A stretch of DNA of 64,000 bases from Terebella lapidaria (lineage: Eukaryota; Annelida; Polychaeta; Terebellida; Terebellidae), in assembly GCA_949152475.1 (NCBI GenBank), contig OX424568.1:4129667-4193666 (forward strand), written 5' to 3'. The translations under genes were made by a program, and so were the position numbers. This document shows, in pieces, positions 59,201 to 64,000 of this stretch (the first letter of the stretch is position 1; every line of letters begins with the position of its first letter). Below the pieces are notes generated by a model. That model saw nothing but the letters and a program-made list of their open reading frames with translations. It searched no databases and had not been told where the DNA came from.

Positions 59201-62200
59201 CTTCGGTCTCACAGGCATCACCACACGATTCCTCCTGGTCGAAAACTGCCCCTATCGAATAGAACAGGTATTATTAGTACAAACAAGTCTAGACGACGTA
59301 CATATTAGGTATTATTGTGACAACGATGATATCTTCGGATAATATAAAACATATAGGTATACATAATATGTGTGTAAAACTCACATATAGATCATACCAG
59401 ACATACGACCTGATCTTTACATATATTTCAGTATATGTGTATATTGCATTTTGAATATAATGAAAGGAATATAAATATTTCAGTATATGTGTATATGATA
59501 TTTTGAATATATTGTTTTGGCATCCTATATCATGGAAGTGTAAAATAGGTAGAAATGCATGTACCTTGATACAATTTCAGGCAGTTGAGATATTGTTGTA
59601 CCGTGCACACGTCTTCAGTTCCTGATGAAAAAATTCGTATATGTTCATGTGTTAATATGTAGAGCATTGAGCGATCCGAGTTATCAGAAGCTAGTGGGAT
59701 GCATGTATGTGCACTACTACACTTGTATATATTGTGACAGTCCTGGAGTCGTTTTCCTCCCTGCTCTTTTTTTTAGATGTGTCCCTATCTGTATATGTCA
59801 ATTCTGGTCCGTTCTTCTAAGTCACGATTCCTTGTGTGATGGGTGTTCCCCCCTGAAAGGGATTCTTAGGCCATTGTTGTCTCGACCTTTCAAGCTCATT
59901 GTACCACTCCACACCTTTCCCATTATGTAAGGAGAAGTAACTTTTTCAATGGGCAAAAATGTATTGTTTTGGGGGCTGAAAACAGATAAACACAGTCCAA
60001 AAAGTGTTATTTTCAATCGCTGTCTGGACATTTCACAGTCATTGAACGTCAACATCACTGAAACCGTCACATGTGATTATCCATTTGAATGTTCCACTAT
60101 TTGAGCTCTGTCCTGAAAGGATTATCTTATATAGAATATACACTTCTCATTCTGGAGGAAAAAATGGATGAACGTTTTTTAATAGCAAAAATTTTGGCTG
60201 TAAATCGCTCAAAACAAATAGTGACTTGCTTTCGGACCAAAACTGTTTTGACCAATCTGATAAAAAATCAAATTGACTGCCATACACATCCCAGCGATTC
60301 AAGGGCAACAAAGCTTATGAATATCACAATCCTATGCATGAATTGAAGATTATTGAACAGGTTTTGAGAAAGTGAGTATGAAAATTCAAAATAGGCGGCT
60401 TTTTTTGTCAAAAAAAGACTACCAGTTTGACCCCCCCCTCCAAAAAAAACGAAAACAAGAATTATTTCCTCTCTAGATTTATTTTTAGGTATATTTTAAA
60501 ACAAACTTTCAGAATATAGATGTGAAGGAATTTAAATATGAAGATATAAATGTTGATGAGAAAACATGCCGAATGCAACGCCATGCCCATAAGTGTTGTA
60601 ATCTGAAAAGGTGACGGGAAGCACATCACACCACAATACCAATTGATTAGGTGCAAAAGCAAATCAGGCAGTTACAGAAGTATATTTGAGTCGTCGAAAT
60701 ATCCGGTATTGTGCAGTTGTAGCTTTATCAGGATTGAAAAACAATTCGATATTCATTTGCGTCTGATCAAAATGGACATGAATTGTGTTAGATAAGGTGT
60801 GAAGTTCATGTATTTTGGCCATTTTGGTCGCCTTGAATACATTATTGGATACTGCGTCCGGTCATGTTGCATAATTTGATTCTTGCTGTGATTCTTCTGC
60901 GCGCCTCGATTTGTTCATATTTACGCGACTGCATCATAGGGCGACAAACATAAAACTAGACCTACCTGGCATCCACGCGTCGACACAGTGACATTCGTTC
61001 AGTAGGGCTATGGTCTGTTGTTGGGTTTGACAGCGGGGTTGTGTGTATGGCAAACCAGGGTAGTATTCCAGTTCTTTTTCTGAGCAATTTCCCCAATTCG
61101 GTTTCAGACTTATGGACTACAATAACAACAAGGGGTACAACAAATCATGATATCAGAATAGAAGAATAGAAGTGCGAAGATCCACTTTCTAAAAAATTAT
61201 ATGATCTGGACTTGCATCACCCTATGAAGCCAAAAATTTAAAAGAAAAAAAAACGGCCGTACATCCTCGAAGGAGTATGAGTTAATGATAACGGTACTGC
61301 TTTTTAATGTAAGCGATGAATTGGCTGGCCTGCTATTTCAGACACAGCCTATTGGCAGCAGAAAGCTATCTGCTGATAAGTTATAGGTAAACACACTTAG
61401 GGTCTCCAACTTCCTCTGGCAGTATATAGTCGTACAATAAAACAATACAATATACCGTAGTTTCGGCAAACAACTTACCTTGTCTTTTCATTCTAAACTA
61501 AACCTAATGCGTAAATACCATTTACGTCACGCTTTACAACAGTCACGATCGACTGTGAAAGTAATTTCTGGCTGAAAGGAAACATTGCATGAAGAGTGGA
61601 ATCCTTATAACATGCTTACGTGTTGGTAGGACACCCCAGCCAACGTGTGGGATCCTGGCCACATAGCAAATCCAAGTTGTCTGATCTGTGGATGGTCTTT
61701 CTGAGTGTGCAGGTGAATCTGTCAATGTAGAGAGGATATGAAACTCATTCACAATATATTCAAAACAACGTGACAAAATATAAGATTTGAGATTGGTAGA
61801 ACACGGACCTTGATTCCAGCATCAGGACTGAAGCCGGTCACATGTTCATACTGCTCAATATTCAGAGTCAGACGCAACCCATTTTGTGCCCCTGTATCAC
61901 AACATGTTCACATAAGTAACCTGGACAATATTCGTCGTATAAATAGCAGGCGATGATGCTGTATTTATGCAAACACACTGACCAGTTCTCTTCGTTTGTA
62001 GACCGGGTCCCCCATGGTTGAACGTATAGCAGTAGCCTTGGTCAGTATAGGTAGGCTTTATCTGTTCAGATCTGTTGCAGGGTGACCCCTCGTACTCACA
62101 TCTGTACCAAACACATTTTAAGTTTGTTCTTTACACCTTCATTAATAGACTACTTTGACAAGCACTTTGTGTCTTCTCGTACTTACTCGTATATTAGGTC

Positions 62201-63849
62201 TTCCATTGTATGGGATAGGGCTTTTGAGACGTTTCTCATATCAAGTTCTGAAGAAGAGAGTAAGTGATTCAGTGTATATTATACAGAATTATATTATTGG
62301 GATACCAGAGTATATTCTTAGGAGCTAGAATTAAAGATACGACAGATTCCTCTAATTTTCTTGATTATTTATATCGAAGGTTGGGGATTCTAAACTGAAA
62401 ATCAGTGAATGTATCAATCATAATGTTTGTCAAAAAGTTATATGACAAACGTATGATTTCAAATTTCCTCTTTTTGAACAACAATATCCCTATGACGTCA
62501 CCATATGGTGTGATAGTCTCAAAACGTATGCGCTATTCCAGAGCTAGTTGCCAATATGAGTACTTGTTTACAGAAGTTCCTAGCTAAACTGCTGCCACAA
62601 GGATATGTTTTACCAAGAAAAATAGCTGGTTGTGCGATTGAAGATTTCATGGACGCTATGATTGGTAATTGGTTGATAAGTAGTACACCGAATACGTATG
62701 TGAAAGGTGTGCAGCAGGACTCGCTTGCATATTGATTTTCCGCGGAATTCATGATGGGTTCAACATGTGGGGCAGGAAAATTCTCAGTTTTCCCTGATTT
62801 CACCTCCTGATGGTCAAATATGGGGGTTCGTGAAGCCTGAGACTGGGCTTTTGAGACTGGATAACAGACTCAGTTTTGTTTGCTCGCAATACTTTCTAAT
62901 TGGTTATTGGTTGATTACTTCAGTGGTTCAGTGATAATACCGGTGATTTGTTCTACATTGTCGGAACTGTTATAAATACCTCCAATGTCTTCCATTAGAC
63001 GTCCGAACGGATTATCACTCGATGGGTATTGTAACCGTATGCTCGGAGGTGTATTTTCTACAGGTCCTGCGAATATGTCAAACAACTTTCAGCAAGCATG
63101 ACAAACATATTCCATGTCAAACAAGAGAATCAATGAGTCGGGATCAAGACAAAACTTCATAACTTTGTTCTAGATCGTCAAATCAATTCGGAATCTTATT
63201 TGTCCCCGTTTGGTATGCAACAAGACATTCTTCTGATCTATTTTATACTTCAATCTTTAGATATAAGTTATCTCAACTTGTAATAAACTTGAATCTAGTC
63301 ATGAAATGTAACCACTCACCTTCCTCACATGGACCAATTCGTTCGTCCAAATCAATGAAATCAAGCTGTGCAAAGCTCGTCCCATCATGAGATCCCAATT
63401 TGCTGACTGCCAAAACTAGTCGTGACCTCATCATGGGAAGTAGGGTAACTGATGACGTCATCCAGAAGAAGAAGTCATTTAGAATGGGGAGGGATTCCGT
63501 AGCCCCATCCTCAGTTAATATATCCAGACTCCACAAGATACCCCTAGTAAGTGACCTGTGTTTCAGTGTCAAACAGCTCGCTGTGTCCAGCGTAAAACTC
63601 GGTGATACCAGTACTGCTGGAAGGCCGGGTTTGGACAGACTCACTTCCATGATAGCTGTCGATATATTTGTCAGTACTCAATATACATTCGATACATTGA
63701 CAGGACCCGGAAATTTATGAACATGGACATTATTTTCTACTCACTGTTGCCGCCATTCATGTACCGTGTTATCCATCTGTCCACACCAACGGATTCATCG
63801 ACGTATCCACAGTTATGCATGAAGTCGCAAGTTACACCCGTAGTTTCCA
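53234..63849 (-). CDS. DEG/ENaC-family sodium channel with MAM domain (5' end outside window)
   Basis: Fifteen coding exons with AG/GT borders (- strand order): 63745-63849, 63320-63655, 62941-63066, 62187-62247, 61983-62101, 61809-61891, 61620-61718, 61479-61492, 60966-61108, 59565-59621, 57897-59251, 56599-56710, 53846-53996, 53617-53708, 53234-53433. Joined they give 3,053 nt in one consistent frame (1,016 residues plus stop). Family motifs in order: CEYEGSPCN, GYCYTFN, GLRLTLNIEQ, HPQIRQLGFAMWPGSHT, PNWGNC, ECHCVDAW, CGDACETEVYKVDLS, AVDIFFGELKYEKIEQQ, then DVGGFMGLLLGGS with the GxS pore filter and a second membrane segment. It should be an amiloride-type trimeric Na+ channel of the plasma membrane, gated by acid, peptide or force; the ligand is unknown. 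Usual family length is 500-700 residues. TM1 must lie upstream. The 62941 donor is a choice between two in-phase sites. Confidence 0.85.
54285..56190 (+). mobile_element. Penelope-like retroelement with flanking pseudo-LTR-type repeats
   Basis: It lies in the DEG/ENaC intron between 56599 and 53996. The left part (54285-54530) and right part (55944-56190) are pieces of the 364-bp-type repeat, both on the - strand. Between them is an RT coding region on the + strand and a 3' tail (55720-55943). The repeat is interrupted between AGTACATAAGTAC and CAATCACAAGCC, which adjoin in the uninterrupted copy at 35.2 kb. The element is 5'-shortened, since Penelope proteins are normally longer than the 406 residues visible, and no GIY-YIG domain follows the RT. 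It appears moderately old. Confidence 0.7.
54499..55719 (+). CDS. Penelope-like reverse transcriptase
   Basis: A 406-residue open frame. The first ~9 codons come from the flanking repeat; recognisable RT text begins near LPNLYWIPKLNKNPHKQRYI. Motifs: SGSASCSTKALSKIL, FDFSTLYKTIPHSEL (first catalytic Asp region), GIPMGTNCAPLLADLFLYS at about 206-224, FRYIDDVLS at 249-257 with the catalytic D253-D254, SNYLDLRLEID, and the C-terminal KFYGRHHDLVDKYSKS. This is the RT layout of Penelope-like elements, related to telomerase. The product would copy RNA into DNA for retroposition. It is antisense to the host gene and lies fully inside one intron. The N-terminal part is absent. Confidence 0.8.
   Translation: MDQIYDKYISTRAEYMCLYCITTSCKDSNLPNLYWIPKLNKNPHKQRYISGSASCSTKALSKILTVILSKIKQGLQKYSETIYSRSGINQIWILKNSKSLLEYLHAHTLSKVTSIKTFDFSTLYKTIPHSELKSQLKKIINNSFFSRKGQRRYHYIVVKYNTAYFVKGDSDAPYKYTEINVVNMVNFLIDNIFVEFGSRTFQQTIGIPMGTNCAPLLADLFLYSCESDFIQHLQRGGSKKLTCNFNFTFRYIDDVLSLNNTKFGDYLDVIYPKELEIKDTTDSANFSNYLDLRLEIDNDSNLSTRLYDKRDDFNFSIVNFPFLSSNIPMSPAYGVFVSHFIRYFRASCKYEDFVYRSAQLVSKLLRQGYVLPRPIAAFKKFYGRHHDLVDKYSKSMSAMQLDLFSC
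56280..56480 (+). repeat. Degenerate second copy of the Penelope-like 3' tail
   Basis: GGGCAGGAAATGCTC and GGAACACCTGATT are followed by a GGATAATGGACC...GGAATATTTAGTA stretch, matching the tail at 55755-55915 with heavy divergence. Confidence 0.5.
57897..59251 (-). CDS. Giant 1,355-nt exon of the DEG/ENaC gene
   Basis: Acceptor ...CGATAG before 59251 and donor AAG/GTAAGT at 57897, phase 0 at its end. It starts with the family Cys-rich palm block (SCGDACETEVYKVDLSAS) and then continues for more than 400 residues with no resemblance to the ~100-residue thumb region usually found there. The extra region is rich in predicted helices (long leucine/isoleucine heptad-like stretches), N-glycosylation sequons and paired cysteines (for example NCSNWNINRTMCGDVW). 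The frame is open throughout, so it is under coding constraint or recently was. Confidence 0.75.
60270..60615 (+). mobile_element. Fragment of the AGGTTACCGGAC family in a DEG/ENaC intron
   Basis: CAGCGATTCAAGGGCAACAA, TTGAACAGGTTTTGAGAAAG, ATTATTTCCTCTCTAGATTT and CAACGCCATGCCCATAAG follow the order of the unique right part of the element at 21.5-21.9 kb. It lies between exons 60966-61108 and 59565-59621. Confidence 0.55.
61479..61492 (-). CDS. 14-nt microexon of the DEG/ENaC gene
   Basis: AATGAAAAGACAAG lies between TTTAGTTTAG and GTAAGT. It adds NEKT plus two bases of the next codon, and is required to keep the frame between the exon ending ...SYQH and the exon starting at 61108 (LKPNWGNC). 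Confidence 0.6.
62310..62930 (+). mobile_element. Decayed Penelope-like fragment in a DEG/ENaC intron
   Basis: A broken relic of the RT C-terminal region and 3' tail of the same family as 54.5 kb (shared ATTAAAGATACGACAGATTC and CATATGGTGTGATAGTCTC-type segments, then a GTGGGGCAGGAAA tail). It is older than the 54.5-kb copy and carries multiple breaks. Confidence 0.65.
63320..63849 (-). CDS. Two exons coding a MAM domain of the DEG/ENaC protein
   Basis: Exon 63745-63849 reads TTGVTCDFMHNCGYVDES and then DRWITRYMNGGN. Exon 63320-63655 reads PGLPAVLVSPSF, ASCLTLKHRS, WSLDI, then MMRSRLVLAVSKLGS and AQLDFIDLDERIGPC. The pattern CDF...CGY...W, SP, a central Cys, a D/I-rich last strand and a closing GPC is that of a MAM domain, an extracellular adhesion module of ~160 residues. 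The phase (A|CT) joins the exons to each other, and G|GA joins them to the next exon, so the domain is in frame with the channel. A possible further upstream exon end (GGTCGAACAT before GTAAGG near 63937) would fit the same phase. Confidence 0.65.
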
Positions 63850-64000
63850 CTGAAACAAACATCAACTAGGCAATCAGAGATTGCACGGCTTCACCCCTTA
63901 GATTTAGTCATTACAGCTCCTGTTGGCGACCCTTACATGTTCGACCTTGGGCGATAGTAGCTAATTTTGGTCCTACTAACATCGGTTATATATCAGATGT
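63850..64000 (-). other. Intron, with a possible upstream exon end of the DEG/ENaC gene
   Basis: The - strand reads GGTCGAACAT followed by GTAAGG near 63937, with an open frame back to a TTAG near 63972 and a phase matching the next exon. The support is weak because the segment is short. Confidence 0.3.

Overview
The window is eukaryotic, AT-rich and gene-poor, and looks like a marine invertebrate genome. The grounds are spliced genes with GT/AG introns, a rhodopsin-type neuropeptide receptor, a DEG/ENaC channel, an intact LINE, a small Polinton, Penelope-like retroelements and many MITE or foldback elements. I cannot place the species. The mix fits an invertebrate deuterostome (amphioxus or hemichordate type) or a mollusc.

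Layout. 1-1.4 kb: a TTAA-flanked MITE-like repeat. 1.4-7.3 kb: a compact Polinton-type element with long terminal inverted repeats, a 6-bp target duplication and three genes on the + strand (PC4-like protein, small basic protein, packaging ATPase). 7.3-18.4 kb: no confident gene; a perfect hairpin and several decayed copies of a ~360-bp repeat. 18.4-20.1 kb: a GPCR read from one uninterrupted frame, with a short upstream ORF and a poly(A) signal. 20.4-21.9 kb: an inverted-repeat element filled with a ~133-bp tandem repeat. 22.0-27.1 kb: a LINE on the - strand with both ORFs open. 27-53 kb: a repeat-rich desert holding MITEs, foldback elements, a perfect six-unit array of a 364-bp repeat, a GIY-YIG nuclease fragment between inverted repeats, a decayed piggyBac transposase, and a second copy of the inverted-repeat element with another element nested in it. 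53.2-63.85 kb: a - strand DEG/ENaC channel gene of at least 15 coding exons whose 5' end lies beyond the window. Two of its introns contain Penelope-like sequence.

The two results most worth attention are these. (1) The DEG/ENaC gene codes for an unusual channel: a MAM domain lies ahead of the finger-region signature, and a single 1,355-nt exon adds several hundred residues between the palm signature and the second membrane segment. All the exons I placed join in one phase-consistent frame of 3,053 nt. (2) The 364-bp repeat, which also flanks the Penelope-like reverse transcriptase, carries a hammerhead-ribozyme-like core: CTGATGA, a short stem II, a GAAA-like box, GTC, and a stem I closed by GCCC/GGGC plus ACACT/AGTGT. 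This matches the ribozymes known from Penelope-like pseudo-LTRs. All domain and motif calls come from reading the sequence; no database search was run.
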